Counted from the stretch's first letter, positions 12,768-20,818 are shown. The stretch is DNA of 64,000 nt from Pseudomonas fulva (GCF_023517795.1 NZ_CP082928.1:3038001-3102000), one strand, 5' to 3'. Program-made: numbers and translations. Notes: generated by a model from the letters alone, not told the origin.

Positions 12768-13475
12768 TCAGACCTCCTGGGGCTTGCTGGCGCGGTTGAG
12801 TTCAGCCAGCGACAGGCTGCGGTCGAACAGTGCGGCCAGGCTCTGGTCGTGGCTGACGAACAACAGGCTGGCGCCGACATCGCGGCATTCGCCGAACAGC
12901 AGCTCGAGAAACGCCTGGCGGGCATCGGCGTCCAGCGCCGAGGTCGGTTCGTCGGCGATCACCAGCTCCGGCTGGCCGATCAGCGCGCGGGCCGCGGCAA
13001 CCCGTTGCTGCTGGCCGATGGACAGCGAATCGGCGCGGCGTTCGAGCAGCTCCGGGCGCAGGCCCAGGTGTTCCAGCAGCTTGCCGGCGGCCCCATCGAC
13101 GCTGCCATAACGCTGCGCCGCGCGTTCGGCGCGCAGGCGGGAAAAGCGGCAGGGCAGCTCGACGTTGTCGCGCACGCTCAAGAATGGCAGCAGATTGAAC
13201 TGCTGGAAGATGTAGCCGGTGTGATCGACGCGAAAGCGATCGCGGCGCGCCGCCGAGAGCGTGGCGAGGTCTTCGCCGAGCAGGCGAATGGTGCCACGCC
13301 CGGGTTTCTGCACGCCGCCGAGCAGGCCGAGCAGGGTGGTCTTGCCGCTGCCGCTGGGGCCCTTGAGAAACAGGGTTTCGCCGCGTTGCAGGTGAAAATG
13401 GGGGATGTCCAGAAGCTCGTCCTGGCCGGGCCAGGCGAAGCCGAGGTCGGTGAGTTCGATCAGTGCTGTGGTCAT
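12768..13475 (-). CDS. ABC transporter ATP-binding protein (MacB/LolD type)
   Basis: A 235-residue ATPase with Walker A GPSGSGKTT, Q-loop GYIFQQFNLLPFLSV, signature LSIGQQQRVAAARA (Ile replacing Gly of LSGGQ), Walker B LVIADEPTSALD and switch His in FVSHDQ. The Q-loop form is typical of LolD/MacB-type enzymes, which pair with FtsX-like permeases such as the next gene. I start at ATG 13475 (MTTALIELTDLGFAW); the upstream reading adds a Pro-rich stretch without family support. Confidence 0.9.
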   Translation of the reverse strand: MTTALIELTDLGFAWPGQDELLDIPHFHLQRGETLFLKGPSGSGKTTLLGLLGGVQKPGRGTIRLLGEDLATLSAARRDRFRVDHTGYIFQQFNLLPFLSVRDNVELPCRFSRLRAERAAQRYGSVDGAAGKLLEHLGLRPELLERRADSLSIGQQQRVAAARALIGQPELVIADEPTSALDADARQAFLELLFGECRDVGASLLFVSHDQSLAALFDRSLSLAELNRASKPQEV

Positions 13476-13603
13476 GGGAACTGCTGGCGCTGGAGGAAAA
13501 AGAAGCAAGTGTGCCAGTCATGGCCACCAAATGCTGAGCCAGAGGGTGTTGCCGAACGTGTGCAGCAGCGGATGCCTCCGGGTGGAGGCCTCCGCCCTGT
13601 CGA

Positions 13604-14200
13604 TCAGAGGGTCAGGCGTGGCTTGGCCGGGGTCGATTCGACACCCTGCTGGCCGCTCGGGCCGATCAGTTGCACGTTGATCTTCTGGGTGGCCGGGAAC
13701 TGCTTGTAGAAGGCCGACAGGTCGAGGGCTTTCAGCTCGCCCGGTTGTTTGCAAGTGAAGCTGTAGTCGGCATCGATATCGCTGTGCTCGTGGTGATGGT
13801 CGTCGCCATCGGCATGCTCACCGTGGCCGTGGTCGTGGTCGTGGTCATGATCATGATCGGCTTCTGCATGGCCGAACAGCGGGCTGCGTACTTCATTTTC
13901 GTTCAGGCTGCAGCCAGCAGCGGCGGGCAGGCTGAACAGCGCCAGGGGCTTTTCCAGCAGGGCGCGGGCGGCGGCGACGGTCTTCTTGTCGGCATCGCTG
14001 GTGGCGGCATGCTCGAAGCCGACGATGTTCATCGCCGGGCTTTGCAGCTCGATTTCCAGGGTGCTGCCTTCCAGCGCCACGTTCAGCGTGGCGACGCCGT
14101 GTTCGTGTTTGCCAAGGCTGCCGTGTTCATGGTCATCGTGGGCCTGGGCGGCGGCCAGGGGCAGCAGGGCGAAGGGCAGGGCAAGCAGCAGGTGGCGCAT
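13604..14200 (-). CDS. DUF2796 His-rich periplasmic zinc-binding protein (ZrgA-like)
   Basis: A 198-residue exported protein. The signal peptide (1-20, cleavage after AQA) is followed by a His/Asp-rich start (HDDHEHG), the family core KHEHGVATLNVALEG, and a dense His/Asp region at about 111-139, evident zinc ligands. The C-terminal part (DYSFTCKQPGELKALDLSAF) closes the domain. DUF2796 proteins include the ZrgA zinc-uptake proteins. It is the first gene of the minus-strand group, and a Zur-like palindrome lies 40-55 bases upstream, so it should be induced when zinc is scarce. The ABC pair behind it is probably in the same transcript, though the 128-base gap is rather long. Confidence 0.9.
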   Translation of the reverse strand: MRHLLLALPFALLPLAAAQAHDDHEHGSLGKHEHGVATLNVALEGSTLEIELQSPAMNIVGFEHAATSDADKKTVAAARALLEKPLALFSLPAAAGCSLNENEVRSPLFGHAEADHDHDHDHDHGHGEHADGDDHHHEHSDIDADYSFTCKQPGELKALDLSAFYKQFPATQKINVQLIGPSGQQGVESTPAKPRLTL

Positions 14201-14234
14201 GGTGGGCTCCGGTAGGGTATGGGTGGAATTAATT

Positions 14235-14254
14235 GATACGTTATAACAAATTTT
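14235..14254. promoter_or_regulatory. Candidate Zur operator between divergent genes
   Basis: The AT-rich palindrome GATACGTTATAACAAATT has a perfect core GTTATAAC, as in gammaproteobacterial Zur boxes. It stands between the His-rich DUF2796 gene (minus) and the small gene at 14330 (plus), in otherwise GC-rich sequence. Both directions could be repressed by zinc-loaded Zur. Confidence 0.6.
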
Positions 14255-14329
14255 TGGCCCTTGGTAGAGCCGGCTTGGTTTGCCCGCGCGGCCGTGGGAG
14301 CATGGCGTATCGAACGAGTGGAGGTGGGC

Positions 14330-14683
14330 ATGGTGCGTATTCGCGGGCGAATCGGCGATTGGCCGGTGGACCTGACGGTGGAACTGGATCCGCAGGATTG
14401 GGCGCAACTGGCGGCGGCCGTGCCGGCCGCTGCGGCGCAGAGCCCGGCGGTGGCCGCGTCGGTGCCGGCGCAGGCCGATCAGGATGGCCAGTGGCAGACG
14501 GTGCTGGAGCTGTTGCGCCTTGCCGGACGCATCGAAGGGCCGCAGCTGATGGCGCAACTGGCGGCGCTGGCCGGCGGTGAAGTGGCGGGCAAGCGCCTGC
14601 TGGTGCGCCTGCGCCACTGCGAGCAGGTGCGCATGGAAGCCGGCGCAGATGCGCCGGTTTATTGCTGGGTGGGAGAGGCGTAG
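14330..14683 (+). CDS. Conserved hypothetical protein next to the zinc locus
   Basis: A 117-residue soluble protein that I know only as a conserved Pseudomonas hypothetical. It begins MVRIRGRIGDWPVDLTVELD, has an Ala-rich middle and ends CEQVRMEAGADAPVYCWVGEA. No signal peptide or membrane segment is seen. GGAGG stands before the chosen ATG; the frame is open upstream to 14261 but across the promoter region. It is divergent from the DUF2796 gene across the Zur-like site. The IS30 element begins about 45 bases past its stop. Confidence 0.65.
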   Translation: MVRIRGRIGDWPVDLTVELDPQDWAQLAAAVPAAAAQSPAVAASVPAQADQDGQWQTVLELLRLAGRIEGPQLMAQLAALAGGEVAGKRLLVRLRHCEQVRMEAGADAPVYCWVGEA

Positions 14684-14698
14684 TTCAGCTGCCTGGGT

Positions 14699-14729
14699 AA
14701 TCTGAGCATGTGTACGGGCAACTACAAGG
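14699..14729. repeat. Left fragment of a repeat interrupted by the IS30 element
   Basis: Bases here (GAGCATGTGTACGGGCAACT and the following ACAAGG) match the element at 19913-20025 and, inverted, the right end of 44182-44384. The matching remainder reappears beyond the insertion at about 16094-16127 (AGATAAAGCCCGGCAT then GATCGTGAACAGG). So the IS landed inside an older palindromic repeat. Confidence 0.65.
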
Positions 14730-15959
14730 GGCGGATTCAATTGGTCAACGCAACACCATAATTCCTGTGTAAGCAGGTAGGAGTGTTGCAGATGAAGCAA
14801 AGACCTCGAATCTATTACACCGAAAGCCAGAAAGCGCTGATGTGGGCGCACTGGAGAAGAGGAGACTCTCTCCAGCAGATCGCCCAGCTCTTTGATCGCA
14901 ACCACTCCTCGATACAGCGCATTTTGGCGCAGACAGGAGGGATACGACCGCCGATACGTAAACGCTCAAGGCTCGCGCTTACGATGGCAGAGCGTGAGGA
15001 AATATCGAGATCTCTCGTTGCAGGGCATTCGATTCGCCTGATTGCTCTACAACTTGGCAGAGCGCCCTCGACAGTTAGTCGGGAGATAAGCCGCAACGGC
15101 GGGTTGCATCACTATCGAGCCAGCTATGCAGATCAAGCTGCATGGGATCGAGCCTGCCGCCCTAAGGTCTGCAAACTTGTCCAAGCTCCGCAGTTAGCGC
15201 AACTTGTGGCTCAGCGGTTGCAGATGCAGTGGTCACCAGAACAAATAGCTGGTTGGCTACAGCGTACTTACCCAAATGAGCCGAGCTATCACGTGTCCCA
15301 CGAGACGATCTATCGCAGCCTTTTCATACAGGCACGTGGCGCCTTGAAAAAAGAGCTGCTTGAGCATTTACGGCGCACTCGAGCCATGCGTCGCTCACGC
15401 CATCACACCCAAAAAACAGATAACCACGGGCAAATTCTTGATACGGTCTCTATCAGTAAGAGGCCCGCTGAAGTAGCTGACCGTGCTGTACCTGGTCATT
15501 GGGAAGGTGACCTACTGTGTGGCAGTAAGAACAGCCAGATCGCCACGCTTGTCGAGCGTCACAGCCGCTATCTGATGTTGGTGAAAGTAGCCGGCAAAGA
15601 TACGGCTACGGTAATCGATGCGCTTATAGAAAATGCTCAAAAGCTACCTCAAGAGCTTTATCGATCTCTGACCTGGGATCGGGGCAAAGAGATGGCTGCG
15701 CACAAGCGATTTACCTTGGCAACGAACATCCAAGTCTACTTCTGCGACCCCAAGTCCCCATGGCAACGTGGCTCAAACGAAAATACGAATGGGCTGTTGA
15801 GGCAGTACTTTCCCAAAGGCATGAATCTATCTGAGTACTCTCAAGACAAGCTCGATGAGGTAGCAAGACTATTAAATGAGCGACCACGTAAAACACTCGA
15901 CTTTGCGACTCCTGCCGAGTGCTTTAATCAGTACGTTGCGTCGACCGGTTGAATCCGCC
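14730..15959 (+). mobile_element. IS30-family insertion sequence, 1230 bp, apparently intact
   Basis: Bounded by 25-bp inverted repeats with 22 matches. The left end starts GGCGGATTCAATTGGTCAAC and the right end is its near complement, ending ACCGGTTGAATCCGCC. One full-length DDE transposase occupies the inside. Base composition is clearly less GC-rich than the flanks, marking it as acquired. A duplicated target cannot be defined with confidence; IS30 elements usually duplicate only 2-3 bases. Confidence 0.92.
14792..15952 (+). CDS. IS30-family transposase
   Basis: A 386-residue transposase. Residues 5-50 form a helix-turn-helix (SLQQIAQLFDRNHSSIQRIL), and a second, IS30-type HTH follows (IRLIALQLGRAPSTVSREISRN). 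The catalytic DDE core is visible: Asp in GHWEGDLLCG, Asp in SLTWDRGKEMA and Glu in RGSNENTNGLLRQ, followed by the typical YFPKG. All three are present, so the enzyme may be active. TAGGAG lies 8 bases before the ATG at 14792. It is the only gene of the element. Confidence 0.95.
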   Translation: MKQRPRIYYTESQKALMWAHWRRGDSLQQIAQLFDRNHSSIQRILAQTGGIRPPIRKRSRLALTMAEREEISRSLVAGHSIRLIALQLGRAPSTVSREISRNGGLHHYRASYADQAAWDRACRPKVCKLVQAPQLAQLVAQRLQMQWSPEQIAGWLQRTYPNEPSYHVSHETIYRSLFIQARGALKKELLEHLRRTRAMRRSRHHTQKTDNHGQILDTVSISKRPAEVADRAVPGHWEGDLLCGSKNSQIATLVERHSRYLMLVKVAGKDTATVIDALIENAQKLPQELYRSLTWDRGKEMAAHKRFTLATNIQVYFCDPKSPWQRGSNENTNGLLRQYFPKGMNLSEYSQDKLDEVARLLNERPRKTLDFATPAECFNQYVASTG

Positions 15960-15988
15960 GGCGAAAGCAGACATTGTTGTTTTACCCG

Positions 15989-16051
15989 TGGGAACGGGCG
16001 GGGACGCCTAGTCCATGCCCGGGATTTTTCGCGGGCATGGCCCGCTCCCAC
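15989..16051. repeat. REP-like palindrome, copy B
   Basis: Arms GTGGGAACGGGC and GCCCGCTCCCAC with the same asymmetric block GGGGACGCCTAGTCCATG as copy A. It lies between the IS30 right end and the cnoX terminus. Confidence 0.8.
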
Positions 16052-16093
16052 AGATACTGCGCCGATGCCCGCTACCGCCGTGTTGCAGTCAAA

Positions 16094-16127
16094 ATAGATA
16101 AAGCCCGGCATGAAGATCGTGAACAGG
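16094..16127. repeat. Right fragment of the repeat split by IS30
   Basis: AGATAAAGCCCGGCAT followed by a GATCGTGAACAGG end, matching the right end of the intact element at 19913-20025. Confidence 0.6.
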
Positions 16128-16132
16128 TTTTC

Positions 16133-17005
16133 TTAGTACAGTGCCTGGTACACCCGGCGGCGGTAGGTGGTGACCAGCGGGTTGTCGTTGCCGAGCAGGT
16201 CGAATACCTGCAGCAGGGTCTTGTGCGGCAGGCCGTCGGCGTAATTGCGGTTGCGCACGAACAGCTTCAGCAAGCCATCCAGGGCCGGCTCGTACTGTTG
16301 GCGGGCGAGCTGCTGGATGGCCAGTTGGTAGGCGGCTTCGTCATCCTCGCCATTCTGGGCCAGGCGGCTCTTCAGGGTGGCGGCGTCCGGCAGGTCGGCG
16401 GCCTGGCGCAGGAAGGTGATCTGCGCACGGGCGCCAGCGAGGGCCTGCTTGTGTTCATCGCCCTTCACCGCGCCGAGCACCTGCTCGGCTTCGCTCAGAT
16501 CGCCCCGTTCGGCCACACAGCGGGCGTAGAGAATCAGCGCCGCGGCGTTTTCGTTGTTTTCCGTCAGCAGTTCTTTGAGCGCGGCCTCGGCCTCACCGAT
16601 GCGGCCCTCGGCAAAGGCCGTCTGGGCGACTTCCAGCAGGTCGGCCTGGGGGGCTTGCGGCTCGGCGACGTGAGGTTGCAGCAGGGCACGAATCGCCGAC
16701 TCCGGCTGGGCGCCCTGGAAGCCATCGACCGGCTGGCCGTTCTTGAACAGCACCACGGTCGGCAGACTGCGAATGCCGAAGCGGGCGACGATGTCCTGCT
16801 CGATGTCGCAATTGACCTTGGCCAGCAGCAGCTCGCCCTGGTAGCCCTCGGTGATCTGCGCCAGCACCGGCATCAGCGCCTTGCAGGGTGCGCACCACTC
16901 GGCCCAGAAGTCGACGAGCACCGGTTTGTCGAACGAGTTCTCGATCACCAGCTGTTCAAACTGGGCGGCGCCATTGATATCGAAGATGTAGGGGGTGTCG
17001 CTCAT
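16133..17005 (-). CDS. cnoX: CnoX/YbbN chaperedoxin: thioredoxin domain plus TPR
   Basis: A 290-residue cytoplasmic protein. Residues 1 to about 112 form a thioredoxin fold with the full active site WCAPC (Cys38 and Cys41) and the cis-Pro in RSLPTVVLF. Residues 118-290 are helical TPR-like repeats. This matches CnoX (YbbN), which holds unfolded proteins for GroEL and DnaK under bleach stress. E. coli CnoX has lost the WCGPC pair and lacks oxidoreductase activity; the pair is kept here, so this version may be redox-active. It is transcribed alone toward the REP and IS30 region. Confidence 0.88.
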   Translation of the reverse strand: MSDTPYIFDINGAAQFEQLVIENSFDKPVLVDFWAEWCAPCKALMPVLAQITEGYQGELLLAKVNCDIEQDIVARFGIRSLPTVVLFKNGQPVDGFQGAQPESAIRALLQPHVAEPQAPQADLLEVAQTAFAEGRIGEAEAALKELLTENNENAAALILYARCVAERGDLSEAEQVLGAVKGDEHKQALAGARAQITFLRQAADLPDAATLKSRLAQNGEDDEAAYQLAIQQLARQQYEPALDGLLKLFVRNRNYADGLPHKTLLQVFDLLGNDNPLVTTYRRRVYQALY

Positions 17006-17079
17006 GGTCGGTCTCTGTCCGGGCGAAAGGTGGGTGTGACTCTATAGGTGTGACTATAAGTGTGGGCGTTGCCGCAAGG

Positions 17080-17742
17080 CTACAAGTGCACCGCGGCAGC
17101 GTGATACAGGCTGACGTGGCGGAAGGTTTCCGGCTCGGCCAGGTCGGGCCAGGTGCAGCCCTGCAAGCCGGCGATGCGCCGGTAGCGCGGGTGGTCGAAG
17201 TCGCGCACCCGGGAGTCGGCCACCAGCACCTCGCTGGCATGTTCGAGCACCCGGTCGAGCAGCGGCAGGTTGCTGCGGTCGTAGAGCACGTCGGCGACGA
17301 TGGCCAGGTCGTAATCGTGGCGCTCGGCGTAGAGATCGCTGGAGTAAGCGAGCTGCACGCCGTTGAGCTCGGCGTTGGCCCGGCAGGCGGCCAGGGCCAG
17401 CGGGTCCAGGTCGCAGGCCACCACCTGGGCGGCGCCTGCACGGGCTGCGGCGATGGCGGCCACGCCCGAGCCGGCGCCCAGGTCCAGCACCCGTTTGCCG
17501 CGCACCCATTCGGGGTGGCGCGCCAGCCAGTCCACCAGCACCAGGCCGCTGGCCCAGCAGAAGCACCAGTAGGGTGGCTCCTCGAGAATGCGCCGGGTTT
17601 CCTCCGGGCTGAAGCAGCGGTCCATGTTCGCCGGGTCGATCAGCCACAGGCGCAGGTCGGTATCCGGCAGAGTGGTAGCGCTCAGTCGTGCATCGCCGAG
17701 CAGATCGCCCAGGGCGGCCTGTAGATCCGGCGGTGGCGTCAC
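17080..17742 (-). CDS. Class I SAM-dependent methyltransferase (ETFB lysine methyltransferase-like)
   Basis: A 220-residue methyltransferase with motif I RVLDLGAGSGVAAIAAA (from residue 84), the acidic ribose-binding DLDP and motif IV-type DLAIVADVLYD. The N-terminal region with PPYWCFCWASGLVLVDWL is characteristic of the METTL20/ETFB-lysine methyltransferase group; I infer a protein-lysine substrate but it is unproven. The GTG start overlaps the stop of the upstream ybaY-like gene in GTGA, so the two are translationally coupled. Confidence 0.82.
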   Translation of the reverse strand: MTPPPDLQAALGDLLGDARLSATTLPDTDLRLWLIDPANMDRCFSPEETRRILEEPPYWCFCWASGLVLVDWLARHPEWVRGKRVLDLGAGSGVAAIAAARAGAAQVVACDLDPLALAACRANAELNGVQLAYSSDLYAERHDYDLAIVADVLYDRSNLPLLDRVLEHASEVLVADSRVRDFDHPRYRRIAGLQGCTWPDLAEPETFRHVSLYHAAAVHL

Positions 17743-18179
17743 AGCGCCGGGGTCACGCGGACTTCGCCGAGGGCCTGGCTTTGCGGTTCACGAATCAGCT
17801 GATTGGGCATGTGCAGCACCAGTTTGCCGGACTGATGCACGCGGCCACGCAGTTCCACGCGAATGCCCTGGTCGAAGTTCTCCGGGTTGAATTGCAGGCG
17901 AAACGGCAGCGGCGCGCCGGTGCCGCGCAGCTGGATGTTGCCGAGCAGCTTGTGCGGCAGGCCGCGCTCGTTGATGGTCAGCAATGCCAGTTCCACTTCG
18001 GCCCCCGCTGGCACATCGAGCAGGGTACCGGTCAGTTCGCGCAGGTGAGCCGGGGTTGGCGCCGGCTGCTCGGCTTTGACCGCAGGTGCCGGCGCGCTAA
18101 CCGCCGGCGGTGGTGTTTCCCCGGCACAGGCAGCGAGCAGGGAGGCAAGGCAGAGCAGGGCGAGCGGGCGCAATGGCAT
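17739..18179 (-). CDS. YbaY-family lipoprotein
   Basis: A 146-residue lipoprotein. From ATG 18179 the sequence is a short signal peptide with lipobox LAAC (Cys18), then a Pro/Ala linker and a YbaY domain (GTLLDVPAGAEVELALLTI ... LPFRLQFNPENFDQG ... RVHQSGKLVLHMPNQ). YbaY domains are small beta-sandwiches of unknown role. AGGA precedes the chosen ATG; the longer frame from 18239 would bury the lipobox, so I reject it. It overlaps the methyltransferase gene by four bases. Confidence 0.85.
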   Translation of the reverse strand: MPLRPLALLCLASLLAACAGETPPPAVSAPAPAVKAEQPAPTPAHLRELTGTLLDVPAGAEVELALLTINERGLPHKLLGNIQLRGTGAPLPFRLQFNPENFDQGIRVELRGRVHQSGKLVLHMPNQLIREPQSQALGEVRVTPAL

Positions 18180-18326
18180 CGGATGATCCTGGCAAACGGG
18201 TAATGCCTGGATTCTCGCCATAGCGGGCGGTGAATGCAAAGGAAAGCGCCCAAGCCCGGGTGCTTGGCGCCGGGCGGTGCTGATGCGCTACCATGCGGGC
18301 TTTCTCGCCTGCGATCGTTTCCAGCC

Positions 18327-18791
18327 ATGCATTGCCCGTTCTGCTCCGCCAACGACACCAAAGTCATCGATTCGCGTCTGGTCGCCGAGGGTGATCAGGT
18401 GCGCCGTCGCCGCGAATGCCTGGCCTGCGGCGAGCGCTTCACCACCTTCGAAACCGCCGAGCTGGTGATGCCGCGGCTGATCAAGCAGGACGGCAGCCGT
18501 CAGCCCTTCGACGAGGACAAGCTGCGGGCCGGCATGCAGCGGGCGCTGGAAAAACGCCCGGTGAGCATCGAGCGGCTGGAGGCGGCCATCGCCCATATCA
18601 AGCATCGGCTGCGCGCCACCGGTGAGCGCGAGGTCAAGTCGCTGGTACTCGGCGAATTGGTGATGACCGAGCTGCAGAAACTCGACGAAGTGGCCTATAT
18701 CCGCTTCGCCTCGGTGTACCGCCGCTTCCAGGATCTCAACGAATTCCGCGAGGAAATCGACCGTCTTTCCCGCGAGCCGAACCAGGATTGA
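18327..18791 (+). CDS. nrdR: Transcriptional repressor NrdR
   Basis: A 154-residue repressor of ribonucleotide reductase genes. The N-terminal zinc ribbon has Cys3, Cys6, Cys31 and Cys34 (MHCPFC and CLAC), and the rest is the ATP-cone ([20 protein letters not shown] ... [12 protein letters not shown]) that reads ATP/dATP levels. The ATG at 18327 gives the standard N-terminus MHCPFC. It is followed after one base by ribD, the usual bacterial arrangement. Confidence 0.98.
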   Translation: MHCPFCSANDTKVIDSRLVAEGDQVRRRRECLACGERFTTFETAELVMPRLIKQDGSRQPFDEDKLRAGMQRALEKRPVSIERLEAAIAHIKHRLRATGEREVKSLVLGELVMTELQKLDEVAYIRFASVYRRFQDLNEFREEIDRLSREPNQD

Positions 18792-18792
18792 G

Positions 18793-19911
18793 ATGAGCAG
18801 CAGCGATCACGCATTCATGGCGCGCGCCCTCGAGCTGGCGCGCAAGGGGCTGTATTCCACCCATCCCAACCCGCGAGTCGGCTGCGTGATCGTGCGCGAC
18901 GGCAAGATCGTCGGCGAAGGCTGGCACGCCAAGGCCGGGGAGCCCCATGCCGAAGTGCACGCGCTGCGCCAGGCCGGCGACAAGGCGCGCGGCGCCACCG
19001 CCTACGTGACGCTGGAGCCGTGCAGCCACCATGGTCGTACACCGCCGTGCGCCGATGCGCTGGTGGCCGCTGGTGTCACGCGGGTGGTGGCGGCCATGCA
19101 GGACCCCAATCCCCAGGTGGCCGGCCGCGGCCTGCTGCGCCTGATGAATGCCGGCATCGCCGTGCAGGGCGGCGTGCTGGAAGCCGAGGCGCGGACGCTC
19201 AACGCCGGTTTTATCAAGCGCATGGAAAGCGGCCTGCCGCTGGTGCGCGTCAAACTGGCGATGAGCCTGGATGGGCGCACCGCCATGGCCAGTGGCGAAA
19301 GCCAGTGGATCACCGGGCCGGCGGCGCGTGCCGCGGTGCAGCGTCTGCGCGCGCGTTCCAGCGTGGTGCTCAGCGGCGCCGATACGCTGCTGGCCGACGC
19401 TGCGCGCCTGACCGTGCGCCCGGACGAACTTGGCCTGGGCGCCGAGCTGACCGCCTTGGCCCAGGCCCGGCCGCCGCTGCGCGTGCTGGTCGATGGGCGC
19501 CTGCGGGTGCCGCTCAGCGCGCCGTTCTTCCAGGCCGGACCGGCGCTGGTGGCCACCTGCGCGGCGGCCACTTCGCGCTGCCGTTACCAGGATGACGGCC
19601 ACGAGCTGCTGGCCGTGCCTGGCAGCAATGGTCATGTCGACCTGCGCAAGCTGCTGCTCGAGCTGGCTGGGCGTGGCGCCAACGAGGTGCTGGTCGAGGC
19701 CGGGCCGAAGCTAGCCGGCGCCTTCGCTCGTTTGGGATTGGTCGACGAGTACCAGCTGTTCGTCGCGCCCAAGTTTCTCGGCTCCAGTGCCCGACCCCTG
19801 TTGGATCTGCCCCTGGCGAAGATGGCCGAAGCGCCGGCGCTGAAGATCGTCGACATGCGAGCCGTGGGCGACGACTGGCGGATCATTGCCGTGCCTGATC
19901 GTTCGAGCTGA
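18793..19911 (+). CDS. ribD: Riboflavin biosynthesis deaminase/reductase
   Basis: RibD, 372 residues, carries out the second and third steps of riboflavin synthesis: deamination then NADPH-dependent reduction of the pyrimidine intermediate. The deaminase domain (1-145) has the zinc site HAE (52-54) and PCSHHGRTPPC (76-86). The reductase domain (about 150-365) starts VRVKLAMSLDGRTA and includes ANEVLVEAGPKLAGAF. It follows nrdR by one base. The FMN riboswitch lies downstream, so ribD itself is not under that switch. A repeat begins two bases after its stop. Confidence 0.97.
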   Translation: MSSSDHAFMARALELARKGLYSTHPNPRVGCVIVRDGKIVGEGWHAKAGEPHAEVHALRQAGDKARGATAYVTLEPCSHHGRTPPCADALVAAGVTRVVAAMQDPNPQVAGRGLLRLMNAGIAVQGGVLEAEARTLNAGFIKRMESGLPLVRVKLAMSLDGRTAMASGESQWITGPAARAAVQRLRARSSVVLSGADTLLADAARLTVRPDELGLGAELTALAQARPPLRVLVDGRLRVPLSAPFFQAGPALVATCAAATSRCRYQDDGHELLAVPGSNGHVDLRKLLLELAGRGANEVLVEAGPKLAGAFARLGLVDEYQLFVAPKFLGSSARPLLDLPLAKMAEAPALKIVDMRAVGDDWRIIAVPDRSS

Positions 19912-19912
19912 A

Positions 19913-20025
19913 GCTGTTCACGCTCTTTCTGGGCATGTGTAGGGGCAGCTACAAGGCAATAGCAGCCGTTTGCCGATCCACTGTGGAGTTACATAGATAA
20001 AGCCCGGCATAACGATGTGAACAGC
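19913..20025. repeat. 113-bp palindromic repeat after ribD
   Basis: Ends GCTGTTCAC and GTGAACAGC are perfect inverted repeats. The body carries GGGCATGTGTAGGGGCAGCT then ACAAGG near the left end and ATAGATAAAGCCCGGCAT near the right. Both blocks recur at 14699-14729 and 16094-16127, and the first, inverted, at 44384. It starts two bases after the ribD stop. Confidence 0.75.
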
Positions 20026-20097
20026 CGCTCAGGCAGGGCCGCCGTGCGCTGGCGCGGCAAGTATGGTAAAACGCTGTCGGCTGCGACAAGCAGCCAC

Positions 20098-20250
20098 ACG
20101 TTCTCAGGGCGGGGTGTAATTCCCCACCGGCGGTAATGCTGCGCAACGCAGCTAGCCCGCGAGCGCCCGGTACGGCACCAGCCGCCCGGGGTCGAGCAGA
20201 TCCGGTGTGATTCCGGAGCCGACGGTATAGTCCGGATGAAGAGAGAGCGG
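20098..20250 (+). ncRNA. FMN riboswitch (RFN element)
   Basis: The conserved RFN sequence blocks are present in order: TTCTCAGGGCGGGGTG, CCCCACCGGCGGTAAT, GCCCGCGAGCG, GGTCGAGCAGATCCGGTG, GATTCCGGAGCCGACGGTA and AGTCCGGATGAAGAGAG. It lies about 95 bases ahead of the type II lumazine synthase gene. With FMN bound it should lower expression of that gene and probably the following ribE and ribB genes. Confidence 0.97.
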
Positions 20251-20344
20251 GATTGCCTGACGAGGCGGCCCTCCGGCTGCTGCATGTCCGTACCATCCCT
20301 ATCGATCCAAGCTGCCCTGTTTTAACCATAAACAGGAGTCGAAC

Positions 20345-20806
20345 ATGTCCACTTCCAACAGCGTGCGCCGGGTTGCCTTCGTGCAGGCCTGCTGGCACCG
20401 CGAAATCGTCGACCAGTCGCGTCACGCCTTTATCGAAGAAATGCAGCGCCAGGGCTACGCCGCCAGCGAAATCGATTGCTTCGAAGTCGGCGGCGCCTTC
20501 GAAATTCCCCTGCACGCCAAGCGCCTGGCCAGGAGTGGCCGCTACGCCGGCATCGTCGCCGCCGGCCTGGTGGTCGATGGCGGTATCTACCGCCACGAGT
20601 TCGTCGCCCAGGCGGTGATCGAAGGCCTGATGCAGGTGCAGCTGGACACCGACGTGGCGGTGTTTTCGGCGGTGCTGACGCCCCATCATTTCCATGCCGG
20701 TGAAGAACACCAGACGTTCTTCCGCGAGCATTTTCTGGTCAAGGGCGCCGAAGCAGCGCGCACTTGTGCCGACACGCTGCGCAAGCTCACCGAGCTGCCG
20801 GTCTGA
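20345..20806 (+). CDS. ribH2: 6,7-dimethyl-8-ribityllumazine synthase, type II (RibH2)
   Basis: A 153-residue lumazine synthase of the decameric type II group known from Brucella and Mesorhizobium. Shared features are FVQACWHREIVDQSRHAF, FEVGGAFEIPLHAKRLA, GLVVDGGIYRHEFVAQAVI and VLTPHHFHAGEEHQTFF. It should condense the ribitylamino-uracil with dihydroxybutanone phosphate. An ordinary ribH lies 2 kb downstream, so the step is duplicated. AGGAG precedes the ATG. It is the first gene behind the FMN riboswitch and is spaced 12 bases from ribE. In other bacteria type II enzymes have lower affinity and may serve special conditions; that is family knowledge, not visible here. Confidence 0.92.
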   Translation: MSTSNSVRRVAFVQACWHREIVDQSRHAFIEEMQRQGYAASEIDCFEVGGAFEIPLHAKRLARSGRYAGIVAAGLVVDGGIYRHEFVAQAVIEGLMQVQLDTDVAVFSAVLTPHHFHAGEEHQTFFREHFLVKGAEAARTCADTLRKLTELPV

Positions 20807-20818
20807 GGAGGAGCCTCT

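Noticed and set aside
13572..13590. Terminator GCCTCC/GGAGGC after the DUF2796 gene
   Set aside because: The stem is short and no T-run follows on the minus strand; the next gene of the group lies just beyond it.
14730..15959. Genomic island around the IS30 element
   Set aside because: Flanking genes keep Pseudomonas-typical order and composition, and there is no integrase, tRNA or cargo gene; only the IS itself looks foreign.
11104..16051. CRISPR-like array from repeated palindromes
   Set aside because: Repeats are dispersed, differ in sequence and have no regular spacers; no cas gene is in the window.
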